From Komagataeibacter intermedius TF2 (GTDB taxonomy: Bacteria; Pseudomonadota; Alphaproteobacteria; Acetobacterales; Acetobacteraceae): 64,000 nt of DNA. The translations under genes were made by a program, and so were the position numbers. Positions within the stretch are counted from its first letter, which is position 1. Each line of letters starts with the position of its first letter. Location of the stretch: assembly GCF_000964425.1 (NCBI RefSeq), contig NZ_BANF01000031.1, forward strand, positions 1-64,000, read 5' to 3'. The notes beneath the pieces are model-generated. The model saw nothing but the letters and a program-made list of their open reading frames with translations, was not told the origin of the DNA and did not search any database. Shown piece by piece: positions 8,828-17,697 of this stretch.

Positions 8828-9613
8828 TCAGACGACTTTCAGCCCGACAGTCACAAGGATCGCCGCCAGGATGAATCGCTGCGCCCGGTCAGGAACCAGC
8901 CCGATGCACAGGCTGCCCAGTATGATGCCCGGTATGGAACCGCACAGAAGCGAGGTCAGCAACGCGACATCGATATCCCCGATCCACCAGTGTCCCATGC
9001 CCGCGATGGCCGTCAGCGGCACGGCGTGGGCAATGTCGGATCCGACCAGCCTGCGGATTTCCAGCGTGGGATACAGGAAGATCAGCGCCGCCATGCCAAT
9101 GGCCCCGGCCCCCACGGAAGACAGCGTGACCATGACCCCCAGCACCGCGCCCAGCACGGTGGTCAGCCGACCGGTCATGGCGGGGGACACACTGCCTGCC
9201 TTCTGTCGCGACAGTGTCTGCAACCGCTGGCGGAACAGGACACTTGGTGCGGTGATCAGCAGGGCGATGCCCAATGCCACGGAAATCACATGCGTCACCT
9301 GTGCCGAGGGACTGCCCGCCCAGTGCAGCATGCCGATTGTCAGGATGGTGGCGGGTATGCTGCCCATGGCCAGCCGTCCCACCACGCGCCATTCCACGGA
9401 CTGGCGGCGGCCATGCGCCAGCGTGCCCACCGTCTTGGTCAGGGCCGCATACAGCAGGTCCGTGCCAACGGCCGATTGCGGATGTACCTTGAACAGCAGG
9501 ATAAGCAGGGGCGTCATGAGCGACCCGCCCCCCACGCCCGTCATGCCGACAAGGAAACCGACACCTAGGCCGGAAAGCACGTAAAGCAGGTTGATCGATT
9601 CAGGCAGATGCAT
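8828..9613 (-). CDS. TauE/SafE-family anion exporter
   Basis: The 261-residue membrane protein has about eight hydrophobic segments. The diagnostic repeat GVGFLVGMTGVGGGSLMTPLL lies near the N-terminus, and a second copy (VTLSSVGAGAIGMAAL) follows mid-protein. Family members export sulfite, sulfoacetate or related organic anions. No sulfur genes are adjacent, so the substrate is unknown. A region of nested inverted repeats lies upstream of its start. Confidence 0.85.
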   Translation of the reverse strand: MHLPESINLLYVLSGLGVGFLVGMTGVGGGSLMTPLLILLFKVHPQSAVGTDLLYAALTKTVGTLAHGRRQSVEWRVVGRLAMGSIPATILTIGMLHWAGSPSAQVTHVISVALGIALLITAPSVLFRQRLQTLSRQKAGSVSPAMTGRLTTVLGAVLGVMVTLSSVGAGAIGMAALIFLYPTLEIRRLVGSDIAHAVPLTAIAGMGHWWIGDIDVALLTSLLCGSIPGIILGSLCIGLVPDRAQRFILAAILVTVGLKVV

Positions 9614-9751
9614 GGCGTGTGGGCTTCATGGCTCGATGGTCATTGATCAGGGGTATCGTCCATCCGGCAGGGAAAGGACCGTCTGCCCTGTCAGTTTCTG
9701 ATCGCTGCATATGCAAATTACACCAAAAAATAAGTGCTTTTCGGAAATTGT

Positions 9752-9861
9752 CCACGATTGTTTATGTGCAATTTCGCGCAAGCACAAGACCGAACGGTGA
9801 TATGGAGGGTCCATATTTTTGCACATAATCCGTGGAAATACGCAAAAACCCACGTTTTGCG
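9752..9861. repeat. Nested inverted repeats in the intergenic region upstream of the TauE gene
   Basis: TTATGTGCAA (9762-9771) is the exact reverse complement of TTGCACATAA (9819-9828). Outside this pair, CCACG (9752-9756) mirrors CGTGG (9831-9835). Inside it, ATATGGA-GGG-TCCATAT (9800-9816) forms a hairpin. Immediately after, CGCAAAA (9841-9847) mirrors TTTTGCG (9855-9861). The rest of the 9614-10165 gap has no recognisable gene. The region could be an operator array, a structured RNA or a mobile-element scar. Confidence 0.6.
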
Positions 9862-10165
9862 CACATACCGGGGAATACCACGCGGGCGGGCAGCAAAAGC
9901 CGATGTGGCACGGTCATGGACCGGTGCCGGGCTTTTCCATCCGATGACTGGGGGAAAGAGCCGATGCGTTCGGCTGGACGTATTGTTATCAGGTCAGGCG
10001 GGAATACGCTTCCCGTGGCGGCATCAGGTGCACGGCCATGCCTGCCCATATCATATGGTGCAGCATGGCGGAAAAATCTCCGGTAACGCTGTTTCGGAAC
10101 GCTTCAGGGGGCGCCGTCTTTCTGGCGAAAGGCGACGCCCGGAAACAGTCGGTCCGGACTGGCCG

Positions 10166-11113
10166 TCAGGGCAGGCGCGCCAGATGACCGGCCAGCAGGG
10201 ACCACAGGCCATCGCTGTCCACATGCCGCAGGAAACGGGCATTCACGGGCCGGTCGGTCACGTGCCACCAGTCAACGGCCGTGGCGCCCTGCATCAGCGG
10301 GCCATCGACCTGCACCGATACATTGACCTCCCGCCCCGAAAACAGGTCTGGCGCCAGCAGCCACCCAATGGTGCAGGGATCGTGCAGGGGCGAGCCATCC
10401 CAGCCATATTTTTCCAGGTCAAAGCGTTCGGAAAAGCCCAGCATGCTGGCCGCTGCCTGCGCGCACCGCCCCGGCATGGCGCGCAGCTGTGCCAGACGGG
10501 GGGGCGTGACCAGGAACTGATGCGTTACATCCAGCGGCAGCAGCGTAAGCGGGATATGGCTGCGCAATACGATATCGGCGGCGTCGGGATCGGCGAACAT
10601 GTTGAATTCGGCGTTTGGGGTAATATTGCCGCATTCGGAATAGGCCCCGCCCATGGACACGGCCTGTTCCACCCGCTGCGCGATATCCGGTGCCTTGACC
10701 AGCGCCATGGCAAGGTTGGTCATGGGACCCAGCGTGACCACCGTTATGGCGCCCGCAGGATGCGCGCGGATCGTGTCGATCAGGAAATCCACCCCGTGCT
10801 GTGCCTGTAGCGCGATGGTGGGGGCGGGCAGGGTGGGGCCATCCATGCCGCTCTGGCCATGCACATGCTCGGCGGTGATAGGGGTGCGGCGCAGCGGGCG
10901 CGCGCAGCCCGCATAAACCTTTATGTCCCTGCGCTCCGCCAGTTCCAGGATCTTGCATGCATTGGTTGCCGTCTGCGCGACCGGCACGTTGCCCGCCACG
11001 CTGACAATCCCCAGCACCTCAAGGTGGGGAGACGCCAGCGCCAGCATGATGGCAATGGCATCATCCTGACCGGGGTCGGTATCTATGATGATTTTACGCC
11101 TGTTTTCGGGCAA
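10166..11113 (-). CDS. Nucleoside hydrolase (inosine/uridine-preferring family)
   Basis: The calcium-binding signature DTDPGQDDAIAIMLAL lies near the N-terminus, with VTLGPMTNLAMAL and NITPNAEFNMFADPDAA further on, all typical of the IU nucleoside hydrolase family. These enzymes cleave ribonucleosides to base and ribose for salvage. I chose TTG 11113 because CAGGAG sits nine bases upstream and the 315-residue length matches the family. An ATG at 11158 would add 15 residues with no family similarity. Substrate preference is not readable. Confidence 0.9.
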   Translation of the reverse strand: MPENRRKIIIDTDPGQDDAIAIMLALASPHLEVLGIVSVAGNVPVAQTATNACKILELAERRDIKVYAGCARPLRRTPITAEHVHGQSGMDGPTLPAPTIALQAQHGVDFLIDTIRAHPAGAITVVTLGPMTNLAMALVKAPDIAQRVEQAVSMGGAYSECGNITPNAEFNMFADPDAADIVLRSHIPLTLLPLDVTHQFLVTPPRLAQLRAMPGRCAQAAASMLGFSERFDLEKYGWDGSPLHDPCTIGWLLAPDLFSGREVNVSVQVDGPLMQGATAVDWWHVTDRPVNARFLRHVDSDGLWSLLAGHLARLP

Positions 11114-11369
11114 TGGTCGTCTCTCCTGAAATAAGCTGGTCAATACTATGTCCATCATGGTCCCGTGTCAGCCCGCAGGGCAGGGATCAGCCATCATATC
11201 ATGGCGGAAGTCCGTTTCCGTGCACTGTTCCGGTCCGCCTGCGCTCAGGCTGTCATGCAGTGACGGCCCGCCATCCCCCCGGGCGGCCATGGGCTGAAAA
11301 TATCCCCGTTGTGGCGCAACCTGTTTTCATCGTGCCCGTTGCATGCTGACCCATGAATGGAGACATGCC

Positions 11370-11624
11370 ATGTTCATGATTGAGGAAATGGGAACACCCC
11401 GGAACATCATTCCCTTCCGGCCTGCTTCGGTCGTGCCACGCCCCCCCATCGGTGATCCGGATCATGATCCCGGGCAGGGTGAACCCGATGAGAAGGAACC
11501 GCTGGACCTGCCCGAAGACCCCGGCCCGGATTATGATGAGGAAGAACCCATTGACCCGGACAAGGATGGACTGGTCGAACCGCTGGAACCCGATGAGGAG
11601 GACGAAGGCCCCGTGGCGGACTGA
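11370..11624 (+). CDS. Small acidic proline-rich protein, function unknown
   Basis: The product is 84 residues from ATG 11370, with GGAGA six bases upstream. After MFMIEEMGTPRNIIPFRP the rest is dominated by Asp, Glu and Pro (LDLPEDPGPDYDEEEPIDP). No signal peptide or membrane segment is visible. The composition suggests a disordered, possibly calcium-binding polypeptide; this is inference only. Confidence 0.55.
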   Translation: MFMIEEMGTPRNIIPFRPASVVPRPPIGDPDHDPGQGEPDEKEPLDLPEDPGPDYDEEEPIDPDKDGLVEPLEPDEEDEGPVAD

Positions 11625-11758
11625 ACCGGCATGCCGGCGTGACCTGCCCGGTTAAACGGAAAAGGGTTTTGACTCGATGGTTGGCGCATCGTAACATCGT
11701 GGCCTGCGTCATCCGGCCCTCCGGCCCCTGACGCCACGGCAACGGAGAGCGGAAACAG

Positions 11759-13006
11759 GTGCCTTCCCTGACATACCGGGTCATGTCACGCTGTGCCTGC
11801 CTGTTGCCCATCCTTCTGTTGCTGTTGTCCATGTTCCTGCCCGATGCCGGTGGGCGGGCTGGCGAGGTCGCAGGCCTGTCGCGCCCGCAGGCTCGCGCAC
11901 GGGCGCAGGCCATGGCCACGCTGGGCCGGGACATGTTCCATGACCCGCGCCTGTCCGCATCGGGGCGCATGGCCTGTGCGTCCTGTCATGCGGACGCGCA
12001 CGCCTTTGCGCAGACCAATGACAGGTCCGTGCAGGCTGGCGGCCATCGCGCCGTGCCGTCCCTGAAATACCTGCAGGACGTCCCCCAGTTTACCGGGCAT
12101 TTTTATGACTCGGAAGATGAAGCCGATGAAAGTATCGATAACGGTCCCACCGGCGGCCTGACATGGGATGGCCGCGCCGACACCGTTCAGGCGCAGGCGG
12201 GCATCCCCCTGCTGTCGCCCTATGAAATGGCGAATGCCAGCAGGGCGGACGTGGTCCGCAGGGCCAGTGCCGCAGGCTATGGCGCGCGCCTTGACGCGCT
12301 GCTTCCGGCCAATAGCGATACGGATGCCCGCTTCGCCATGGTGGCGGAAGCCCTTGCGACCTACCAGCAGGATGAACGGCTGTTTTATCCCTATACCAGC
12401 AAATACGACGCGGTACTGGCAGGCCGGGCGCGACTGTCTGCTCAGGAAGCGCGTGGGTTGCGTCTGTTCGAGCAGGAAGACAAGGGAAACTGCGCATCGT
12501 GCCATATCAGCGCGCCGGGGCATGATGGCACGCCCCCGCAGTTTACCGATTACGGTTTCATCGCCCTTGGCGTGCCGCGTAATACGCATATCACGCTGAA
12601 CCGTGATCCCGGCTATTTCGACCTGGGGCTGTGTGGTCCTGACCGCACGGACCTGCATGACCATCCGGAATATTGTGGCCTGTTCCGCACGCCATCGCTC
12701 CGCAACGTGGCGACGCGGCGGGTATTTTTCCACAATGGCGTCATGCATTCCCTGCGGCAGGCCGTGGCGTTTTATGCCCTGCGGGATACGCGGCCCGGGA
12801 TGTGGTACCCGACCGGCGCGGATGGTCGCGTGCGCATGTATGATGATCTGCCCGTGCAATATCATGACAACATCAACATGGACCCGCCCTTTGGCCCCCG
12901 TCCCGGTAACAGGCCGGCGCTGTCGGATGCCGAAATTGATGACATCGTCGCGTTTCTCCGCACCCTGACCGACGGTTACGTCCGGCCCGATGGCAGAACG
13001 CCGTGA
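11759..13006 (+). CDS. Dihaem cytochrome c peroxidase (MauG/CcpA family)
   Basis: The product is 415 residues from GTG 11759, with GGAGAG upstream; ATG at 11783 is an alternative. A signal peptide is followed by two haem-binding motifs, CASCH at residues 73-77 and CASCH at 245-249, the arrangement of bacterial dihaem peroxidases. DGRADTVQAQAGIPL and the late FRTPSLRNVATRRVFFHNG are also typical. It probably reduces hydrogen peroxide in the periplasm using electrons from cytochrome c. A MauG-like maturation role is possible, but no partner gene is adjacent. Confidence 0.88.
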   Translation: MPSLTYRVMSRCACLLPILLLLLSMFLPDAGGRAGEVAGLSRPQARARAQAMATLGRDMFHDPRLSASGRMACASCHADAHAFAQTNDRSVQAGGHRAVPSLKYLQDVPQFTGHFYDSEDEADESIDNGPTGGLTWDGRADTVQAQAGIPLLSPYEMANASRADVVRRASAAGYGARLDALLPANSDTDARFAMVAEALATYQQDERLFYPYTSKYDAVLAGRARLSAQEARGLRLFEQEDKGNCASCHISAPGHDGTPPQFTDYGFIALGVPRNTHITLNRDPGYFDLGLCGPDRTDLHDHPEYCGLFRTPSLRNVATRRVFFHNGVMHSLRQAVAFYALRDTRPGMWYPTGADGRVRMYDDLPVQYHDNINMDPPFGPRPGNRPALSDAEIDDIVAFLRTLTDGYVRPDGRTP

Positions 13007-13135
13007 CCGTCTGCCATTCGCCCCGCCCGGCGCGTGGGGACCAGAGGGCATGCGTGTGTGGCTTCCAACCCGCGCGGTCTTGGGGTACAGCAGGCCGGTC
13101 GGGGATACCGGCGCACGGGACAGGCGAGGGATCGT

Positions 13136-13366
13136 ATGATGGAACAGAAACTCCGGGAAATTAACGGCGGCCGGACGCTGCTGATGAACGCGGGCGCCTT
13201 TTTCTGTGTCGTGGCGATGCTGGGGATCGCAAACCTGATCTGCCGCTTCGTGCTGCATACAGATGTGGTGTTCCTTATGCCGTGGCTGCTGGCGGCCACG
13301 GGGCTTTTTTTCTTCCTGCCTGCGCTCATGCTCTGGCTCATGACGGGGAAGCCGTCGGGGTCCTGA
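13136..13366 (+). CDS. Small two-helix membrane protein, function unknown
   Basis: The product is 76 residues. GAGGG at 13126-13130 supports ATG 13136 or the adjacent ATG at 13139. Two hydrophobic helices (around AGAFFCVVAMLGIANLI and MPWLLAATGLFFFLPALML) are joined by a short loop. It lies upstream of the Hsp70-like gene in the same direction. No family recognised. Confidence 0.6.
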   Translation: MMEQKLREINGGRTLLMNAGAFFCVVAMLGIANLICRFVLHTDVVFLMPWLLAATGLFFFLPALMLWLMTGKPSGS

Positions 13367-13434
13367 ATGCGAAAGGAGCATAAAACGCCCGTCAGCCGAT
13401 GGACATGCGCAGGGCACATGCCTATTGAGGCGTT

Positions 13435-14721
13435 ATGTCTTCCATCGGATCCAATCGGGGCGTCAGGCTCGGCATAGATTTCGGCACGACCAACACTGTC
13501 GTGGTCCTGCTTGATGCGCAGGGACGGCCATATCCCGCGCGATTTTCCTTTCCCCATTATCCCCCCGCAGAAACCTGCCGCACCCTTTTGTGCCTGTGGC
13601 GGGAGGAGGGGGCGCCGGGACGCTCCGCCCTGCATGAAGCGATCGGGGCAGCGGCGATCGACGCCTATCTGGAAGACCCGGCGGACAGTCGGCTGATCAT
13701 GTCCATGAAGTCCTACCTGGCGCAGGCATCTTTCCGTCAGACCCGCCTGATGGGACAGGTCATGACGCTGGAAATGCTGATCGCCAGTTTCCTGACATGC
13801 CTCATGCGCACGCTTGGCATCGATCCGGCCGATGTTACGGCCACGGTTGGCCGTCCGGTGCATTTCGCGGGTGAACGGCCTGATGATGCACTGGGGGAAG
13901 AGCGCCTGCGCGACAGTTTCCGCGCGGCGGGATTCCGCCATGTTGACGTGGCGCTGGAGCCCGAGGCGGCAGGCTGGCATTTCGCACGGCGGCTCGATGC
14001 GCCCGCTACCGTGCTGGTTGGTGATTTCGGCGGCGGCACCAGTGACTTTTCCATCCTTCGCTTTGATCCCGCCAATCTGCGCCATGCCACGCCACTGGGC
14101 TATGCCGGTGTCGGCATTGCGGGCGATCAGTTCGATTACCGTATCATTGACAATGTCATCGCGCCGGAACTGGGCCGTCATTCCACCTATCGCGTCATGG
14201 GGGGGCAGCCGCTGCCGGTTCCGGCCGAATGGTATGCAAGCCTCGGGCGCTGGCACCGTCTGGCGCTGATGCGCACCCCCCAGACATTGCGCGATATCGC
14301 GGATGTCGCCTGCACCGCGTCCGAACCCGACAGGCTGCATGCGCTGATGAACATTATTGATGACCAGCAGGGGCAGGCGCTGTATCGCGCGGTGGGGGCC
14401 GTAAAACGGGACCTGTCCACCGCTGACCGGGCGGTGCTGCGGTATGACCACCGCGACGTGCACATAAACCGTGAAATCACGCGCGCGGAATTCGAAGGCT
14501 GGATTGCCCCTGACCTGAAGCAGTTTGATGATGCGGTGGGGCTGGCGCTGGAACGGGCGCAACTGCCCGCGACCGCGATTGACCGGGTGTTTCTGACAGG
14601 TGGCACATCGTTCGTGCCTGCAGTGCGCGACCTGTTCAACCGCCGGTTCGGGGCGGAACGGGTGGATACGGGGAACGAATTCGTATCAGTTGCCGAAGGG
14701 CTGGCCCTGATCAACGCCTGA
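13435..14721 (+). CDS. Short Hsp70-family protein (YegD-like)
   Basis: The product is 428 residues. It has the Hsp70 ATPase phosphate-1 motif LGIDFGTTNTVV, the phosphate-2 region VLVGDFGGGTSDFSIL and the adenosine motif VFLTGGTSFVPAVRDLF. The substrate-binding domain of DnaK is missing, as in E. coli YegD. Such proteins are putative chaperone-like ATPases without known clients. GAGG precedes the ATG. A palindromic repeat copy lies 19 bases after the stop. Confidence 0.88.
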   Translation: MSSIGSNRGVRLGIDFGTTNTVVVLLDAQGRPYPARFSFPHYPPAETCRTLLCLWREEGAPGRSALHEAIGAAAIDAYLEDPADSRLIMSMKSYLAQASFRQTRLMGQVMTLEMLIASFLTCLMRTLGIDPADVTATVGRPVHFAGERPDDALGEERLRDSFRAAGFRHVDVALEPEAAGWHFARRLDAPATVLVGDFGGGTSDFSILRFDPANLRHATPLGYAGVGIAGDQFDYRIIDNVIAPELGRHSTYRVMGGQPLPVPAEWYASLGRWHRLALMRTPQTLRDIADVACTASEPDRLHALMNIIDDQQGQALYRAVGAVKRDLSTADRAVLRYDHRDVHINREITRAEFEGWIAPDLKQFDDAVGLALERAQLPATAIDRVFLTGGTSFVPAVRDLFNRRFGAERVDTGNEFVSVAEGLALINA

Positions 14722-14739
14722 AGGTGAAATGAAAGCATA

Positions 14740-14789
14740 AAGGTTTCTGGTGAAACTTTTTTCAAAAAGCTTCGGGACATGTCGCCTTG
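14740..14789. repeat. Interspersed palindromic repeat, copy 1
   Basis: The core TGAAACTTTTTTCAAAAAGC is followed by TTCGGGACATGTCGCC. The same architecture recurs at 17558-17630 and 63207-63250. The palindromic half could fold into a hairpin downstream of the Hsp70-like gene. Confidence 0.6.
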
Positions 14790-14847
14790 CCAAAAAAACC
14801 GTTTCTCTGATTTCTCCTTGAACTTGTAAGCCATTTTCACAGGCTGC

Positions 14848-14896
14848 GATTGTCTTGGTCATCCATGGACAATCATGATCCGCCACTGTCAGTGGC
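14848..14896. repeat. Two tandem inverted repeats upstream of cdh
   Basis: GATTGTC (14848-14854) mirrors GACAATC (14868-14874). GCCACT-GTC-AGTGGC follows at 14882-14896. They lie in the 340-base gap before cdh, which holds no gene besides the repeat copy at 14740, and may be operators or short RNA hairpins. Confidence 0.4.
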
Positions 14897-15061
14897 CGTA
14901 TGATCCGCGTCTTCATGAAGGGGAGAGAGTATGCCATGATCGGGCTGAAAGGTCGGCGGCATTATCAATCCCATGGCGGCTGCCTGTCATGCAGTCCAGT
15001 TGTGTTGCGACGGGCCGGGAATGGAGAGCATGTGCATGTGGGCTGAAGGCGGGGAAACGGG

Positions 15062-15805
15062 ATGAAGAAGATTACATGGGCAATTGGCGTCATGGCAGGG
15101 GCGCTGGTCTGTGGCTGTATTGCCCGTGCCGGAAGTTCCCCCGATGTGCTGTGGCATATCGTGCATGAAAAATGCACGGTGCAGGCGAATGCCGGCCCGT
15201 GTGAGGAAGCCGATACGCATGCCGGTTACGCCGTGCTGAAGGACCGTGTCGGGGTCGGGCAGTACCTGCTGATCCCGACGGAACGGGTCACAGGTGTGGA
15301 AGATCCCCTTGTTACGCGTCCGGACGCGCCGGATTACTTTGCCTACGCATGGCGGCAGACGGCCCGTGTCAATGGCAGGCTGCCCCATCCGCTACCGCCA
15401 GAGGATATGTCCCTGGCCATCAATTCGGCCTACGGACGTAGCCAGAACCAGTTGCATATCCATGTCGATTGCATCCGTCCCGATGTCAAGGTGGCGCTGC
15501 ACTGGGCATCGCCGCGCCTTGGGCGCGACTGGACCGCCCTGCCACTTGCCGGGCATGCCTATCGTGCCCGTCTGGTCAGTGTGGGGGATCTGTCAGGTGC
15601 GCGGCCCTTCGGGCTGCTGGCGCACGATCTGGCGGACCCGACACGGGAAATGGGACAGCATACACTGGTTGTCACCGCCATCAGGCAACCCGATGGGCAG
15701 ACGGCTTTCGTGATGCTGGATGACCGTGTTGACATCGCCCATGGCGATCTTGCGTCAGGCGAAGAACTGCAGGACCACGAGTGCCGGATACAGCATTTCC
15801 CCTGA
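15062..15805 (+). CDS. cdh: CDP-diacylglycerol pyrophosphatase
   Basis: The product is 247 residues with an N-terminal signal anchor (MKKITWAIGVMAGALVCGC). The family-typical LWHIVHEKC is followed by the HIT-like catalytic region INSAYGRSQNQLHIHVDC, then the C-terminal FVMLDDRVD and EELQDHEC. The enzyme hydrolyses CDP-diacylglycerol to CMP and phosphatidate at the periplasmic side of the inner membrane. Length and motif order match Cdh. It is flanked by inverted repeats upstream and is monocistronic. Confidence 0.88.
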   Translation: MKKITWAIGVMAGALVCGCIARAGSSPDVLWHIVHEKCTVQANAGPCEEADTHAGYAVLKDRVGVGQYLLIPTERVTGVEDPLVTRPDAPDYFAYAWRQTARVNGRLPHPLPPEDMSLAINSAYGRSQNQLHIHVDCIRPDVKVALHWASPRLGRDWTALPLAGHAYRARLVSVGDLSGARPFGLLAHDLADPTREMGQHTLVVTAIRQPDGQTAFVMLDDRVDIAHGDLASGEELQDHECRIQHFP

Positions 15806-15987
15806 TTCCGCAGGGCAGGAATTTCATGTGGATAACCAGATAGGTCCTGTTCACATTTTCCTATAGTCGGGCCGCAGGGAACCCGTTAGGGCAGGAAGCC
15901 ATTGTACTGTCCGGGCCGGGTAAGGCAGGACAGGCGTGCTGTCGTTTCTTTCTTCAATCCGGACCCGTTGTGACCAAGGAAATACAT

Positions 15988-16788
15988 ATGTCTGGTGTTC
16001 CCCTTCCATTTTCAGGAAAAGTAGCCGTAGTAACCGGCGCCGCAGGTAATATCGGCCTGGCGGTGGCGACCCGTCTGGCCAGTCAGGGCGCTGATCTGGC
16101 GCTGTTGGATGTTGATGCGGCCAAGCTGGAACAGGCGCGTGCGACACTGCTTGAACATGACGTGCGCATTAATATCTATACCTGCGACGTTACGAATGAT
16201 GAACAGGTCCGTCAGACGGTCGAAACCGTGGTGGCGGAACTGGGACAGATCGACTTTCTGTTCAACAATGCCGGTTATCAGGGGGCTTTCGCCCCGATAC
16301 AGGATTATCCCGCAGCCGATTTCGCCCGCGTCATGCAGATCAACGTGTGCGGCGCGTTCCATGTGCTCAGGCATGTTGCACGGCATATGGTCGCGCGTAA
16401 ATCTGGCGGAATCGTCAATACCGCCAGCATGGCGGGCGTGCAGGGACCGCCCAACATGGCGGCGTACGGGGCATCCAAATTCGCCATCATCGGCCTGACC
16501 GAAGTGGCGGCAAAGGACCTGGCCCCATACAATATCCGTGTCAACGCCATAAGCCCCGCCTTCATGGGGCCGGGCGTCATGTGGGAGCGGCAGGTGGAGC
16601 TTCAGGCGAAGGCCGGAAGCCAGTACTTCTCCACCGATCCCAAGGAAGTGGCGCAGCAGATGATCGGCAGCATCCCCATGCGGCGCTATGGCAACATTAA
16701 CGAAATTCCCGGCGTGGTGACGTTCCTGTTCAGTGATGATTCCAGTTACATGACCGGCGTCAACCTGCCCATTTCCGGCGGTATCTGA
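15988..16788 (+). CDS. NAD-dependent xylitol dehydrogenase-like SDR
   Basis: The product is 266 residues; AAGGAA upstream of 15988 supports this start over one six codons earlier. The Rossmann motif VVTGAAGNIGLAVATRL, NNAG and the catalytic Ser/Tyr/Lys region (TASMAGVQGPPNMAAYGASK) identify a classical SDR. FLFNNAGYQGAFAPIQDYP, the MGPG-MWERQVELQAK stretch and GSQYFSTDPKEVAQQMIGS closely match, as I recall it, the Gluconobacter oxydans xylitol dehydrogenase. It would interconvert xylitol and D-xylulose in the cytoplasm. A hairpin follows directly. Confidence 0.85.
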   Translation: MSGVPLPFSGKVAVVTGAAGNIGLAVATRLASQGADLALLDVDAAKLEQARATLLEHDVRINIYTCDVTNDEQVRQTVETVVAELGQIDFLFNNAGYQGAFAPIQDYPAADFARVMQINVCGAFHVLRHVARHMVARKSGGIVNTASMAGVQGPPNMAAYGASKFAIIGLTEVAAKDLAPYNIRVNAISPAFMGPGVMWERQVELQAKAGSQYFSTDPKEVAQQMIGSIPMRRYGNINEIPGVVTFLFSDDSSYMTGVNLPISGGI

Positions 16789-16799
16789 CCGGTCAGTCC

Positions 16800-16832
16800 C
16801 GGCAGGCTGTCAGAATGAGCTACAGCCTGCCG
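16800..16832. terminator. Bidirectional terminator hairpin overlapping a gene end
   Basis: There is a perfect 11-base-pair stem (16800-16810 with 16822-16832) between the convergent SDR gene and DUF3574 gene. The downstream arm lies inside the last codons of the DUF3574 gene. No T-run follows on either side. Confidence 0.5.
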
Positions 16833-17322
16833 TAATGGACAGTCCGACGGACTGCTGCTGGAAACGGGTGCGGTAGTCCTGCCGGATGGCCGCGATGCGG
16901 TCGGACAGGTCAGGGATCGGTGGGGTGACAATCCAGATGATATGGCTGGGTTCATGCCCGATCCGTCCTGTTTCACGATCCTGCCACTGTCCGTCTGCCT
17001 GGAATACCGACAGCCCGGCGGGAAAGCGCGGCGTTACGGTATCGCGCAGGAAGTCACTCCATTCCTGTTTGGTAATTTTTTTACCGTGCGGACGATACAT
17101 CCCGAACATAAGCGATACCCGCAGGCCCATCTGACCATGTACCGCAGAACAGGTCGATCCCAGCATGTCGGGTGCGGCGGCTGGCGGGGCGGCTGTCAGC
17201 AGGTCACGCGCCATGGCGGCGTGTGCCCATCCCGGTATTGCCAGTGCCGCAAGCACGACCGGCATGAAACGCCGGTTATGCCAGCGTGGTGACGTGATGG
17301 GTGGAACGTTCTGGCGCGTCAT
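16810..17322 (-). CDS. DUF3574-domain exported protein
   Basis: The product is 170 residues. A hydrophobic segment (MPVVLAALAIPGWAHA) looks like a signal peptide after a basic start. The mature part contains VSLMFGMYRPHGKKITKQEW, FLRDTVTPRFPAGLSVFQAD and GQWQDRETG, which match my memory of DUF3574. Function is unknown. The final residues overlap a terminator hairpin. Confidence 0.75.
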   Translation of the reverse strand: MTRQNVPPITSPRWHNRRFMPVVLAALAIPGWAHAAMARDLLTAAPPAAAPDMLGSTCSAVHGQMGLRVSLMFGMYRPHGKKITKQEWSDFLRDTVTPRFPAGLSVFQADGQWQDRETGRIGHEPSHIIWIVTPPIPDLSDRIAAIRQDYRTRFQQQSVGLSITAGCSSF

Positions 17323-17557
17323 TGTCTATTCCGATGTTATTCAGGGCCTTGTTACGGAAACAGGATAATATGTCCTGCGCCCCTTGACCAGAGTATCGGG
17401 ATGACGCCAACCATCCTGATCGCGCATGGTTTTTTTTCCACCAGCGGATGGCCATGTCCCTGGTTTCATGCATGTCAGGGCATGCAGGGCGGATGCGGAA
17501 ACACGATATGTCTGCTCCGCACCCGTTTCAAAAGACAAATACAGTCTGCACGTCCTG

Positions 17558-17630
17558 AAGATATGTGTGGTGCAGGTTTTTTCAAAAATCTCCATAAAAC
17601 GTCGCCTTTAAAAATATAAGGCGACGCCGG
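17558..17630. repeat. Interspersed palindromic repeat, copy 2, with double hairpin
   Basis: GGTTTTTTCAAAAATCTCC is followed by a perfect nine-base stem, CGTCGCCTT (17600-17608) with AAGGCGACG (17618-17626). Read on the minus strand the stem is followed by TTTT, so it probably terminates the VOC gene that ends at 17698. The rest of the 17323-17697 gap has no visible gene. Confidence 0.65.
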
Positions 17631-17697
17631 GAACTCTTATATTTCAGCATTATGTTATTTTTTAACGCCTCTTTCCACAATGCAGGACCGCATGGCG

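Noticed and set aside
11786-13417. Minus-strand frame of 543 codons
   Set aside because: Antisense shadow of the dihaem peroxidase gene in GC-rich DNA; low-complexity Arg/His/Pro composition and no motif.
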